Shown here: positions 1 through 8,057 of the stretch, in pieces
Numbering within the stretch: position 1 is the first letter of the stretch
Layout of the letters: the number at the start of each line of letters is the position of its first letter
Notes under the pieces: generated by a model
Seen by the model: only the letters and a program-made list of their open reading frames with translations
What the model was told of the DNA's origin: nothing
Databases searched by the model: none
Origin: CAYFVR01 sp046541515
GTDB taxonomy: Bacteria; Desulfobacterota; Desulfobacteria; Desulfobacterales; Desulfococcaceae
Length of the DNA stretch: 11,620 bases
Assembly (NCBI GenBank): GCA_046541515.1
Contig: JBKHDD010000158.1
Span: 1 to 11,620 of the forward strand
Direction of reading: 5' to 3'
Program-made: the position numbers and the translations under genes

Positions 1-914
1 TCGCTTTCGTCGCCGGCCGGGATTTCCACGTCCGGGACAAAACGAGGCGCCAGCGCCGCGAACCGCTCTTGGGCTTCCCGCTCCCGCGCCAAATCCGCGT
101 CATCCGGCGATTTGAAAAACCGCCCTTTGCGGCCCGGCTTGCAGTCCGGGCAGTGGTATTCCAGCGCGATCATCCGGTGGACGGGCGGTCCATCCTCGGG
201 CCGGGGAAACCGGTTTTCCGCCCCGCAATCCGGGCAGGAAACCCGGCTCCGCTTGGCCGGTCCTTTGGTTTCCAGCCCATGGCCGCAAGCGGCGCAATCG
301 CCGGGGGATTTGGCGTCGTCGGTTTCGGTCAGACTTCCGCAATGGGCGCAGACGAAAACGTGGCGGGGATGGCGGGTGGCGCCGGCAATCCGGTAGCCGG
401 GGAACAAATCGATGGATGTCCCGCATCCGGCGCAGGGCAGCGTTTTGACCCGGAGGAAATACTTCACCGGCGCGTCGGGCCGTCCGCATTGGCCGCAGCG
501 GGTCCGGTACAGATGGCCCACTTCCGCCGCGAGACGATCCCGCAGCGCCTCGGCCGCCGCCAGATACGCGGAAAGATCGAGCCGTTCCAGCTCCTGCTTG
601 ACCACCCAGACGGCCATGGGATTGATGTCGAAGCCGGTCACGTCGCAGCCCAGCCGATTGGCCTCCAAAAGCGGCGTGCCGCCGCCCATGAAGGGGTCGG
701 CCACCCGCAGGTCCGAAAAGGCGTGGCCCCGGTAGAAATCCTCGGAAACCGTCCCTTCCCCGAACTCCGCCAGCAAAAGCCCCCGGAACAGCGTCCCGGG
801 ACGCCGGGCGAACCATTTGTGGACGGCGATCACCGGCCGGTAGTTTTGCTGAATCTGTTTTTCGCGGCGGGCCAGGTCGGCGATGAAGGGGACGTCGAAG
901 CGGGTTTCGATCAT
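1..914 (-). CDS. DNA methyltransferase with Zn-ribbons, DUF1156-like (partial, C-terminus beyond left edge)
   Basis: The frame is open from an ATG at 914 to the left edge (304 residues seen). The N-terminus contains AVHKWFARRPGTLFR (residues 30-44), typical of DUF1156-type adenine/cytosine-N4 methylases. The AdoMet-binding motif I is DPFMGGGT (73-80), followed by GFDINPMAV (94-102). After it come three pairs of CxxC knuckles: C140/C143 with C161/C164, C189/C192 with C207/C210, and C227/C230 with C255/C258. These are consistent with structural Zn-ribbons between motif I and a catalytic (D/N/S)PPY motif that would lie beyond the edge. The expected role is transfer of a methyl group from AdoMet to an exocyclic amino group of A or C in DNA. 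Its ATG overlaps the TGA of the upstream transglutaminase gene (ATGA, 4 bp), so it is likely co-translated with it. No restriction or defence partner is visible. The catalytic motif is not seen, so activity is unproven. The family call is fairly sure; the substrate base is unknown. Confidence 0.85.
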   Translation of the reverse strand, partial: MIETRFDVPFIADLARREKQIQQNYRPVIAVHKWFARRPGTLFRGLLLAEFGEGTVSEDFYRGHAFSDLRVADPFMGGGTPLLEANRLGCDVTGFDINPMAVWVVKQELERLDLSAYLAAAEALRDRLAAEVGHLYRTRCGQCGRPDAPVKYFLRVKTLPCAGCGTSIDLFPGYRIAGATRHPRHVFVCAHCGSLTETDDAKSPGDCAACGHGLETKGPAKRSRVSCPDCGAENRFPRPEDGPPVHRMIALEYHCPDCKPGRKGRFFKSPDDADLAREREAQERFAALAPRFVPDVEIPAGDES

Positions 915-1789
915 TCCCCCACCCGCTCCACGTCCACCGACACGATCAGCTTGTGGCCGCCGCCGCTGAAGAGGACCCCCTTCACCGGCGTCACGTCTTG
1001 GTAATCGCGGCCCCAGGCGGTGGTGACGTGGCGGTCTCGTGGCATGAGGTTGTTGGTGGGGTCGAAATCAACCCAGCCGGCCTCGGGCGACCAGACCGAA
1101 TACCAGGCGTGGGAAACGTCCGCGCCCTGGAGCTTTTGCTGGCCCGGCGGCGGCAGGGTTTCCAGATAGCCGCTCACGTACCGGGCCGCCAGCCCCAGGG
1201 ACCGGAGCGCGCCCACCGCCACCTGGGCGAAATCCTGGCAAACGCCCCGCCGGTGCTTCAGCACGTGGGAAAGCGGGGTCGCCACCGAAGTGAAGCCGGG
1301 CACAAATTTAAATTCCGTAAAAATTCGCGCCATCAACTCCCGGGCGCCCGCCAGGACCGGCCGGCCCGGGGGAAAGGAGGGGGCGGCGTAGTCCCGCAAA
1401 GCCGGGGAGGCAGACACCAGGGTGGAGTCGAAGGTGTACTGACGGGCGTCCACCGCCTCGGTATCGGTCCGTCGGGTCAACATCTCCCGGACGGTCTCCC
1501 AGGGGGGAGAAATCTCCGGGTCCGGCGATTCCGCGGGATGCACCTCCACCTCGCTGGCGGCGGTCACCGCCAATTCCTCGTGGGGCCGCTGCACCGCGAA
1601 ATAGGAAACCCGGTTCCCGAAAAAATCGATCCGTTCCCGCAGGGCCGTGGGCGGCGGGTCCACCATCAGCCGGGCCGTGCGCCGGACCTGGTTGGGCACA
1701 TCCCGGGGCAGCAGCCGGACCTCGTTGTGGCAAAAGGTCACGGGGGCGTTGTAGACGTAGCGGGTTTGGTGGGTGATCCGGTAGATCAA
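911..1789 (-). CDS. Transglutaminase-like protein (bacterial transglutaminase N-domain + core)
   Basis: This 292-aa protein starts with the bacterial transglutaminase N-terminal beta domain (MIYRITHQTRYVYNAPV, residues 1-17; domain to about 85). The papain-like transglutaminase core follows at about 145-250. The catalytic triad is intact: C184 in RRGVCQDFAQ, H227 in DVSHAWYSVW and D243 in WVDFDPTNN. Length and layout are usual for the family (COG1305). Members act as peptidases or acyl transferases on amide bonds and often sit beside circularly permuted ATP-grasp/alpha-E genes, so a role in cleaving or transferring a peptide made by the neighbouring ligases is likely but inferred. No signal peptide or membrane segment is visible. 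The start is a TTG at 1789 whose TTGA overlaps the stop of the upstream fusion gene. A GGGAG at 1798-1802, 8 nt ahead, and the family-typical N-terminus starting at this residue support it. The 3' end overlaps the methyltransferase start by 4 bp. Confidence 0.92.
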   Translation of the reverse strand: MIYRITHQTRYVYNAPVTFCHNEVRLLPRDVPNQVRRTARLMVDPPPTALRERIDFFGNRVSYFAVQRPHEELAVTAASEVEVHPAESPDPEISPPWETVREMLTRRTDTEAVDARQYTFDSTLVSASPALRDYAAPSFPPGRPVLAGARELMARIFTEFKFVPGFTSVATPLSHVLKHRRGVCQDFAQVAVGALRSLGLAARYVSGYLETLPPPGQQKLQGADVSHAWYSVWSPEAGWVDFDPTNNLMPRDRHVTTAWGRDYQDVTPVKGVLFSGGGHKLIVSVDVERVGE

Positions 1790-4395
1790 GACCGGTTCTC
1801 CCGGGCCGGGCCCACCAGTTGGCGGGACTCCGGCGTGTGGCTGAAATAGGTGCCGGAAAGGGCCTCGGCGATCCGGGTCAGCAACACTTTGAGGCTGGAG
1901 AGCAGGCCGTCCAGCCGCTGACGGCAGCCGGCCTTGGCCACCACCTCGGACAAATGGGCGGTGTTGGCCAGCCGCAGCCGGGTGGTCGCCTTCTGGATCA
2001 TCCGCTCCTCGTCGCTAAGCCGGTAGGCCTCCCGCTCCCGGGGAAGCCCGTCGATGTGGTCCTTGAGCCGGTTGAGCTGATAGACCAGGGATCGGGGATT
2101 GTTGGCGTCCAGCAGCAGCAGGTCCAGCACAGTCTCCAGCTCCAGGTAGGAACGGTAGCGACGGCGATAGGTGATGATGTTTTCGGTGGTGACCAGCACC
2201 GCCTCCAGCAGCAGGTTGCTCACCGTCGGCTCCAACTTGGGCGTCAGGTGGGCCCGGCAAAACGAGATGAACATCAGCGCCCGTTCGATCCGGCGGCCGG
2301 TGTCCAGCAGCAGCCAGCCGGCCTCTCGGCTCATGTTCTCCATGCACAGGCCGGTCAGGGCCATCAGGGTGGTGATGAGGTCGTCCAGGCTTCGGACCAC
2401 CACCCGGGGCACGCCGACCCCCAGCCCGTTCAGCCCATTGCGAAGGGCTTCGATCCGGTTGATGACCCGCCAGGTGTCGGTGGACCAGTGGTCCCGGACC
2501 GCGTAGGCGGCGTTGAGCATGCCGCCCAGAGTGGCGTACAGGCTGCCCGGATGCTCGGGATCGCCCAGCACCGCGCCCAGGCGGCCGCTTCTCCCGACCT
2601 TGGCCGCCGCCGCGTTCCGACCCAGGGCCAGGCGAACCAGATGGGATTCCAGAAGGGTCAGGGCCTCGGCTTCCGCCTCTTCGCCGTACCGGTCGCTTTC
2701 GCTGACCAGTCGAAGCACCGTGCGCAGGATGCGGGCCAACGCCTCCGCCCGTTCGGCGTAGCGCCCCACCCAGAAAAGATTTTCCGCCACACGGCTGGGC
2801 AAAACGCTGGCCCCGGCAAAGTGTTGTCCCGGCCGCCCGGGTTGTAGCCAAAGGCTCATATGCACTTCGGGACGGGTGGCGATGACCCAGCCGTCCTTGA
2901 GGATGCCGCCGGTGCGGCGGGAAACCACGGAACTGGCCTGGTCCGATCCGCAACGGGCAATGGCCCCGGGCATGACCACGTAGTCGCCCTCGGCCCGGAC
3001 TGCGGCGAAGGTGCGGAAGACGGCGGGGCGTGGTTCCATCCGGCCGCCGGGCAGGGTGGGGACGGTGGAGAAGGCCATCTGCTGCTGGCCCACGTAGCGG
3101 TGGGGCGTGGCCCGGATGCGCTCCCGCCAGACCTCCCGCTCCTCCCGGCTCAGCAGAGAGCCGAACACCAGGCCGCCGCCGCCGGGAACGTGGCAGATGG
3201 TTTTGACGATGAGCCGCTCCAGGTTCTCCAGCACGTAGTCCCGCTCCTTCGGCTGGCCGCACCACCAAGTGGCGGCCGACGGCAACAGCAGCTCCTCCCC
3301 CAGCAGGTGGCGGGAAATGCCGGGCAGAAAGGCCATGAGCCCGGGATTCTCCAGCACGCCGACGCCCAGCGGATTGACCAGCGCCACGTTGCCCCGCCGG
3401 GCCGCCTCCAGAAGGCCGGGCACCCCCCGTCGGGAATCCGGGGCCAGCTCCAGCGGATCGCAAAGGGGGTCGTCCACCTGCCGAAGGATGACGTCCACCA
3501 GATGGAGGCCGTCCAGGGATTTCAGCCAGACCCGGGCGTCCCGGACGGTCAGGTCGTCCCCCTGCACCAGCGGATAGCCCAGGTAGGCGGCCAGATAGGC
3601 GTGTTCGAAGTAGGATTCGTCCTGGGGGCCGCCGGAAAGGATGACGATCCGGGGCCGATCTTTTTTGTGGGGGGCCATGGCCGCCAGTTCGGCCCGCAGT
3701 CCCCGGAAAAAGCTGGACAGCCGCCGCACCCGGCAGGAGCGAATCAGATCCGGAAGCACGTTGGCCATGGCGGTCCGGTTTTCCAGTGCGTAGCCCAGCC
3801 CCACGGCGTTGCGGGTCAGGTCGCTGATCACCCAGAACCGGTTGTCGGGGCCCCGGGCCAGATCGGCCGAGTGGAGAAGAAGCTGGTTGTTTTCCGCGGG
3901 TCCGGCGTCGAAACAGGGCCGCAGAAATCCGGGGTGGCGATAGATCAGTTCCTGGGGAAGCAGTCCTTCCCGGATCAGATGGCGCGGGCCGTAGAGGTCG
4001 GCCAAAATTTGGTCCATGAGCAGGGCCCGCTGTCGCAGGCCGGCCTCGATATGCTTCCAATCCTCGGCCCCGAAAATCAGCGGGACGGTGTCCAGCTTCC
4101 AGTTGCGATGGACCCCCTGGGGGCTGCCGTGAAGGTTGTAGGCGATGCCGTTTTCCCGCAGCAAGCGGGTGACCTCCACCTCGGCCCGCTCCATCTCCTC
4201 GCAGCCCAGCGCCTCCACCGCGTCCACGAAGGGCCGCCAGTGCTCGCGGAGTCGGCCGGACTCGTCCCACATTTCATCGTACCCCTCCGGAGGGACGGCG
4301 TAGGAATGGCAGATGACGGCCGGGCTCGGCGGGGCGGGGCCGGGCGGACCGCCGCCTTGGGACTGGGACTGGGTCATGGGTTCAGGCGGGCACAT
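1786..4395 (-). CDS. Fused circularly permuted ATP-grasp (type 2) + alpha-E protein
   Basis: This 869-aa protein has a Pro/Gly/Gln-rich N-terminus (1-28), a circularly permuted ATP-grasp ligase domain (about 29-525; COG2308-like) and an alpha-helical alpha-E domain (about 530-852; COG2307-like). Family landmarks are YNLHGSPQGV (86-95), DESYFEHAYLAAYLG (259-273), GVPGLL (324-329), YVLENLERLIVK (387-398) and, in alpha-E, NLFWVGRYAERAEALAR (539-555). Such enzymes are predicted to join a carboxylate to an amine using ATP. Compared with the standalone paralogue in this window, several nucleotide or metal-site segments have changed: VLEDN is VISDL (189-193), CPSGVSY is NAVGLGY (196-202), GGLTRVA is GAIARCG (477-483) and SSQGGGSKDTWV is SRRTGGILKDGWV (492-504). 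Activity is therefore uncertain; a scaffold or altered-specificity role is possible. The start is ATG 4395, overlapping the upstream gene by 14 bp. An alternative ATG at 4377 (MTQSQSQ) would start 5 nt after the upstream stop; neither has a strong Shine-Dalgarno. The 3' end overlaps the transglutaminase start (TTGA). Confidence 0.92.
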   Translation of the reverse strand: MCPPEPMTQSQSQGGGPPGPAPPSPAVICHSYAVPPEGYDEMWDESGRLREHWRPFVDAVEALGCEEMERAEVEVTRLLRENGIAYNLHGSPQGVHRNWKLDTVPLIFGAEDWKHIEAGLRQRALLMDQILADLYGPRHLIREGLLPQELIYRHPGFLRPCFDAGPAENNQLLLHSADLARGPDNRFWVISDLTRNAVGLGYALENRTAMANVLPDLIRSCRVRRLSSFFRGLRAELAAMAPHKKDRPRIVILSGGPQDESYFEHAYLAAYLGYPLVQGDDLTVRDARVWLKSLDGLHLVDVILRQVDDPLCDPLELAPDSRRGVPGLLEAARRGNVALVNPLGVGVLENPGLMAFLPGISRHLLGEELLLPSAATWWCGQPKERDYVLENLERLIVKTICHVPGGGGLVFGSLLSREEREVWRERIRATPHRYVGQQQMAFSTVPTLPGGRMEPRPAVFRTFAAVRAEGDYVVMPGAIARCGSDQASSVVSRRTGGILKDGWVIATRPEVHMSLWLQPGRPGQHFAGASVLPSRVAENLFWVGRYAERAEALARILRTVLRLVSESDRYGEEAEAEALTLLESHLVRLALGRNAAAAKVGRSGRLGAVLGDPEHPGSLYATLGGMLNAAYAVRDHWSTDTWRVINRIEALRNGLNGLGVGVPRVVVRSLDDLITTLMALTGLCMENMSREAGWLLLDTGRRIERALMFISFCRAHLTPKLEPTVSNLLLEAVLVTTENIITYRRRYRSYLELETVLDLLLLDANNPRSLVYQLNRLKDHIDGLPREREAYRLSDEERMIQKATTRLRLANTAHLSEVVAKAGCRQRLDGLLSSLKVLLTRIAEALSGTYFSHTPESRQLVGPARENRS
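1798..1802 (-). promoter_or_regulatory. Ribosome binding site deciding a TTG start
   Basis: GGGAG on the minus strand lies 8 nt upstream of the TTG at 1789-1787. It falls inside the last codons of the ATP-grasp/alpha-E fusion gene. Together with the conserved start of the transglutaminase N-domain at that codon, it fixes TTG as the initiation codon. Confidence 0.6.
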
Positions 4396-7300
4396 CGGGG
4401 TCGCGTCTCAGATCCAAGGTATGGGGATATTCCGGATTCCGTTCCTTCGGCGGCGCGGGCATGGGGCCCAGGCGCGAACCCTCCGGAACGAACCGGCCGA
4501 TGGAGGGGCCGGAGGGCGGCGGCGTGGTTGGGGTCGGCGGCGTGTGGTTGAAGGGCCAGAACCGATTGACCCGCCGGGATTCCGCCTCGTAGGCGTTGAC
4601 CGGGATGGTGTCGTAGCCCCGGCCGCCGGGATGAACCACGTGGTAGGTGCAGCCGCCGATGGCCCGGCCGTTCCAGGTGTCGAACACGTCGAAGACCAGG
4701 GGCGAATGGATGCCGATGGTGGGGTGCAGGGCCGAGGGCGGCTGCCAGGCCCGGTAGCGTACGCCGCCCACGTATTCGCCGCGGGTTCCCGTGTTGTTGA
4801 GCAGCGCCCGCCGGCCGTTGCAAAGGATGATGTGGCGGCGGTCGGCGAGGCCGCGAACCTTTAACTCGATCCGCTCCACCGACGAGTCCACGAAGCGGGC
4901 GGTCCCGGCGCGGCTCACCTCCTCCCCCAGCACGTGCCAGGGCTCCAGGGCCATGCGCAGGTCGAGCTGGATGTCGCGGATGTTCACGGTTCCGTAATGG
5001 GGAAATCGGAATTCGTGGAACGGCGCGAACCAGTCCAGTTCGAAGGGGTAGCCGGCCCGGTTCAGGTCGTCCACCACGTCGCGGATGTCCTCCCGAACGT
5101 AATGGGGCAGCATGAACCGGTCATGGAGTTCCGTGCCCCAGCGAACCAGCGGCTTTTGATAGGGCTCTCGCCAGAACCAGGCGATCAGGGTTCGGATGAG
5201 CAACATCTGGACGATGCTCATGCGGGCGTGGGGCGGCATGTCGAAGGCCCGAAACTCCACGATGCCCTGCCGGCCCGAGAGGCTGTCGGGCGAGAAGAGC
5301 TTGTCGATGCAGAATTCGGCCCGGTGGGTGTTGCCGGTGATGTCCACCAGGAGATTCCGGAGCAGCCGGTCGGCCAGCCAGGGAAACTCGGTTTCTCCCT
5401 CGGGCATTTGGGAAAAGGCGATCTCCAGCTCGTACAGCTGTTCAATCCGGCCCTCGTCCACCCGGGGGGCCTGGCTGGTGGGGCCGATGAACGGCCCGGA
5501 AAACAGGTAGGAAAGTCCCGGATGGTGCTGCCAGTATGTGACCAGACTCCGAAGCAGATCGGGCCGGCGCAGCATGGGGCTGTCCGCCGGTTTGGCCCCG
5601 CCGATGGTGACGTGGTTGCCGCCTCCGGTGCCGGTGTGGCGGCCGTCCAGCATGAACTTTTCCGTGGCCAGCCGGGAAAGACGGGCTTCCTCGTACAAGG
5701 TGGCGATGGTGTCCACCAGGTCGGACCAGGATGCGGCCGGATGGATGTTGACCTCGATGACGCCGGGGTCCGGCGTGACCAGAAGCTGGCGGAGCCGGGG
5801 ATCGGCCGGCGGCTCGTAGCCCTCCGGCATCACCGGCATGCCGATCTGCTCCGCCGCCATTTCCACCGCCGCGATTAGCTCCAGGTAATGCTCCAGATAG
5901 CCCATGGGCGGCAGGAAGACGTAAAGTCGTCCCTCCCGAGCCTCGGCGCAAAGGGCGGTGTGGGTCACCTTCACCGTCCGGGTTTCCGACTCATGGGCGG
6001 GCGGAGGCTCCGCCTCCGGCTGCCGTTTGGGCTCGGCGGGTTCGCGGGGTTGGGAACCGGTCCCGGCGGCCCGCTCCGAAATGGCGGCGTGATAATCGTC
6101 CAGCGGCGGGAAGGGGGCCATCTGGGAACGTTCCGGCAAGGGCCGCCGCTCTTCGGCGGTCCAGGGCAGGCTGCCCAGCGGCAGGCGCAGTCCCATGGGG
6201 GAGTCGCCGGGGATCAGAAACATGTGGCCCCGACGGAAGGTCCAGCGGCTGCTGGTCCAGGCGTCCGCGGCAAAGTCCCATTCCACCGGCAGGGCGTAGC
6301 CGGCGGGCAGGGTCGGGTCGCCGGCCAGCAGCCGGGCGACGCGCTTTCGTTCCAGGGAGTCCTTGAGATTGGCCTTGAGCGGGTCCAGATTGTCGGGCGC
6401 CGCGCCTTCGGCCCAAAGCAGATAGAGCGGGTCTTCGTAGCCCGGGACGATGCGCTCCGCCGGAAGGTCCAGCCGCCGCGCCAGGGCGTCCATAAACCGG
6501 GCGGCGTGGTCTCGGGTCGCGCCGTAGTCCTTGGCGTCGTCGGCCAGGAGCGCCGTGTCCCGCCACATGGCCACCCCGTCGGTGCGCCAGAAGCAGGACA
6601 GCCGCCAGCGGGGCAGCTCTTCTCCCGGATACCATTTGCCCTGGCCGTAGTGGCGCATGCCGCCGGGGGCGAAGGCGGCGTGGAGCCGCTTGATCAGATC
6701 GCCCGCCAGGGTCCGCTTGTGGGCGCCGTCGGCGGCGGTGTTCCACTGGGCCGATTCCATGTCGTCCACCGAGACGAAGGTCGGCTCGCCGCCCATGGTC
6801 AGTCGCACGTCCCCGGCGTTCAGTTCGGCCTCCACCGCTTCCCCCAGGGCGTTGATGGTCGCCCACTGGCGGTCGGTGTAGGGCTTGGTCACCCGGGGGT
6901 CTTCGTAAATCCGCATCACCTTGTTGTGAAACTGGAACTCGGTGTCGCATTTGTCGGTATAGCCGGTGATGGGCGCGGCGCTGCCGGGCTCCGGCGTGCA
7001 GGCCAGGGGGATGTGCCCTTCCCCCACGAAAAGGCCCGACGTGGGGTCCAGCCCCACCCAGCCCGCCCCGGGGAGGTAAACCTCGGTCCAGGCGTGGAGG
7101 TCGGTGAAATCGGCTTCGGGTCCCGAAGGGCCGTCCAGGGATTTGACGTCGGGGGCGAGCTGCACCAGATAGCCGGAGACGAAACGGGACGCCAGCCCCA
7201 GGTGGCGCAGAATCTGCACCAGGAGAAAGGCCGAGTCCCGGCAGGAGCCCCGTGCGATCTCCAGGGTTTTCTCGCAGGTCTGGACGCCCGGTTCCATTCG

Positions 7301-7780
7301 GATGTTGTAGCCGATGTCGCCCCACAGCCGACGGTTCAGGTCCACCAGGAAGTCGATGGTTCGCCGGGGCGTCCGGTCCACGTCGGCGAGCCAATCCCGG
7401 AGGCGCGGACCCGACTCCCGGATTTCCAGATAGGGCGCCAGTTCCTTTTTTTCTTCCGAGCCGTAGGCGAAGGGGAACTCCTCGGCCGATTCGGCCACGA
7501 AAAAGTCGAAGGGGTTGATGACCGTCATGTCCGCCACCAGGTCCACTTCCACGTACAGTTCGCTGGCCTTTTCCAAAAACACCAGCCGGGCCTGGTAGTT
7601 TCCGAAGGGATCCTGCTGCCAGTTGATGAAATGGTTTTCCGGCCGGACGGTCAGCGAATAGGCTTCGATGGGCGTGCGGCAGTGGGGCGCCGGCCGCAGT
7701 CGAATCACGTGGGGAGAGAGGTTGACCGGGCGATCGTACTGGTAATGGGTCATATGATTCAGGGCGACGCGAATGGACAT
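4382..7780 (-). CDS. Transglutaminase + DUF2126 (glutamine synthetase-like amidoligase) protein
   Basis: This 1132-aa protein is the first gene of the left operon. Residues 1-100 form the bacterial transglutaminase N-domain (MSIRVALNHMTHYQYDRPV). Residues about 125-270 are the transglutaminase core with an intact triad: C180 (ARGSCRDSAF), H229 (DLHAWTEVY) and D245 (VGLDPTSG). From about 320 to 1126 it matches DUF2126 (COG4196), with DVRLTMGGEPTFVSVDD (324-340), EKFMLDGRHTGTGGGNHVT (707-725), VEFRAFDMPPHARM (841-854) and HEFRFPHYGTV (922-932). DUF2126 has been interpreted as a circularly permuted glutamine synthetase-like carboxylate-amine ligase. A Pro/Glu-rich spacer lies at 570-600 and a Pro-rich segment at 1079-1112. 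The length is normal for this fusion. It has no signal peptide, so it is probably cytosolic. The protein thus pairs a likely amide-bond-forming and an amide-bond-cleaving or transferring domain in one chain. The ATG at 7780 is preceded by AAGGAG (7786-7791) at 5-nt spacing. Confidence 0.95.
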   Translation of the reverse strand: MSIRVALNHMTHYQYDRPVNLSPHVIRLRPAPHCRTPIEAYSLTVRPENHFINWQQDPFGNYQARLVFLEKASELYVEVDLVADMTVINPFDFFVAESAEEFPFAYGSEEKKELAPYLEIRESGPRLRDWLADVDRTPRRTIDFLVDLNRRLWGDIGYNIRMEPGVQTCEKTLEIARGSCRDSAFLLVQILRHLGLASRFVSGYLVQLAPDVKSLDGPSGPEADFTDLHAWTEVYLPGAGWVGLDPTSGLFVGEGHIPLACTPEPGSAAPITGYTDKCDTEFQFHNKVMRIYEDPRVTKPYTDRQWATINALGEAVEAELNAGDVRLTMGGEPTFVSVDDMESAQWNTAADGAHKRTLAGDLIKRLHAAFAPGGMRHYGQGKWYPGEELPRWRLSCFWRTDGVAMWRDTALLADDAKDYGATRDHAARFMDALARRLDLPAERIVPGYEDPLYLLWAEGAAPDNLDPLKANLKDSLERKRVARLLAGDPTLPAGYALPVEWDFAADAWTSSRWTFRRGHMFLIPGDSPMGLRLPLGSLPWTAEERRPLPERSQMAPFPPLDDYHAAISERAAGTGSQPREPAEPKRQPEAEPPPAHESETRTVKVTHTALCAEAREGRLYVFLPPMGYLEHYLELIAAVEMAAEQIGMPVMPEGYEPPADPRLRQLLVTPDPGVIEVNIHPAASWSDLVDTIATLYEEARLSRLATEKFMLDGRHTGTGGGNHVTIGGAKPADSPMLRRPDLLRSLVTYWQHHPGLSYLFSGPFIGPTSQAPRVDEGRIEQLYELEIAFSQMPEGETEFPWLADRLLRNLLVDITGNTHRAEFCIDKLFSPDSLSGRQGIVEFRAFDMPPHARMSIVQMLLIRTLIAWFWREPYQKPLVRWGTELHDRFMLPHYVREDIRDVVDDLNRAGYPFELDWFAPFHEFRFPHYGTVNIRDIQLDLRMALEPWHVLGEEVSRAGTARFVDSSVERIELKVRGLADRRHIILCNGRRALLNNTGTRGEYVGGVRYRAWQPPSALHPTIGIHSPLVFDVFDTWNGRAIGGCTYHVVHPGGRGYDTIPVNAYEAESRRVNRFWPFNHTPPTPTTPPPSGPSIGRFVPEGSRLGPMPAPPKERNPEYPHTLDLRRDPDVPA

Positions 7781-7785
7781 GGGAA

Positions 7786-7791
7786 CTCCTT
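7786..7791 (-). promoter_or_regulatory. Strong Shine-Dalgarno for the DUF2126 gene
   Basis: AAGGAG on the minus strand sits 5 nt ahead of ATG 7780. It is the clearest ribosome site in the left operon; the later genes rely on overlaps. Confidence 0.7.
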
Positions 7792-7836
7792 GCAGGTCGT
7801 GAGGCGTTCGAGGACCACGAGGGGGGCGAAACGATT

Positions 7837-7865
7837 TTTTTATTCCGATCCCCCCAGAAATGCAA
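7837..7865 (-). promoter_or_regulatory. Candidate sigma70 promoter for the left operon
   Basis: On the minus strand TTGCAT (7865-7860) and TAAAAA (7842-7837) are separated by 17 bp. This would start transcription near 7830, giving a leader of about 50 nt before ATG 7780. The match to consensus is partial (TTG in the -35; four of six in the -10), so it is a proposal from position and spacing only. Confidence 0.35.
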
Positions 7866-7914
7866 GGGGGAACCTCCGCGTTCGTCGCTCAATGGCGCGG
7901 AAAAGGCATGGGAT

Positions 7915-7944
7915 TTGACAGAGGAACGGCTTTTGTGATGTATA
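7915..7944 (+). promoter_or_regulatory. Candidate sigma70 promoter for the right operon
   Basis: A perfect TTGACA -35 box (7915-7920) is followed after 18 bp by TGTATA (7939-7944). An alternative -10 is TATATG at 7941-7946 with 20-bp spacing. Transcription would start near 7952, giving a leader of about 175 nt that includes the 16-bp palindrome and the GC-rich hairpin. The -10 match is mediocre. Confidence 0.4.
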
Positions 7945-7972
7945 TGAAGCCATTCCCGGACCCGCTTTTTTT

Positions 7973-7988
7973 GGATTTCCGGAAATCC
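7973..7988. promoter_or_regulatory. Perfect 16-bp palindrome, candidate operator
   Basis: GGATTTCC followed directly by GGAAATCC forms a perfect inverted repeat with no spacer. With no loop, it suits a dimeric DNA-binding protein better than an RNA hairpin. It lies just downstream of the predicted right-operon start and about 140 bp upstream of the predicted left-operon start, so a repressor bound here could act on the right operon or on both. The binding protein is unknown. Confidence 0.45.
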
Positions 7989-8057
7989 CCGGCCGCTTTT
8001 TTCATCACCGCCGTCGCGAAAATCGCCGCGCAAGGCATCCGCCATTTTTGGTCTTCA

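Noticed and set aside
2860..4551. Long open frame on the + strand (563 codons) opposite the ATP-grasp fusion
   Set aside because: It is antisense to a clear family member; its Gly/Gln/His/Pro-rich translation has no domain character and is an artefact of high GC content.
5888..7918. Long open frame on the + strand (676 codons) opposite the DUF2126 gene
   Set aside because: It is antisense to strongly conserved coding sequence and the translation is low-complexity Gly/Val/Gln/Arg.
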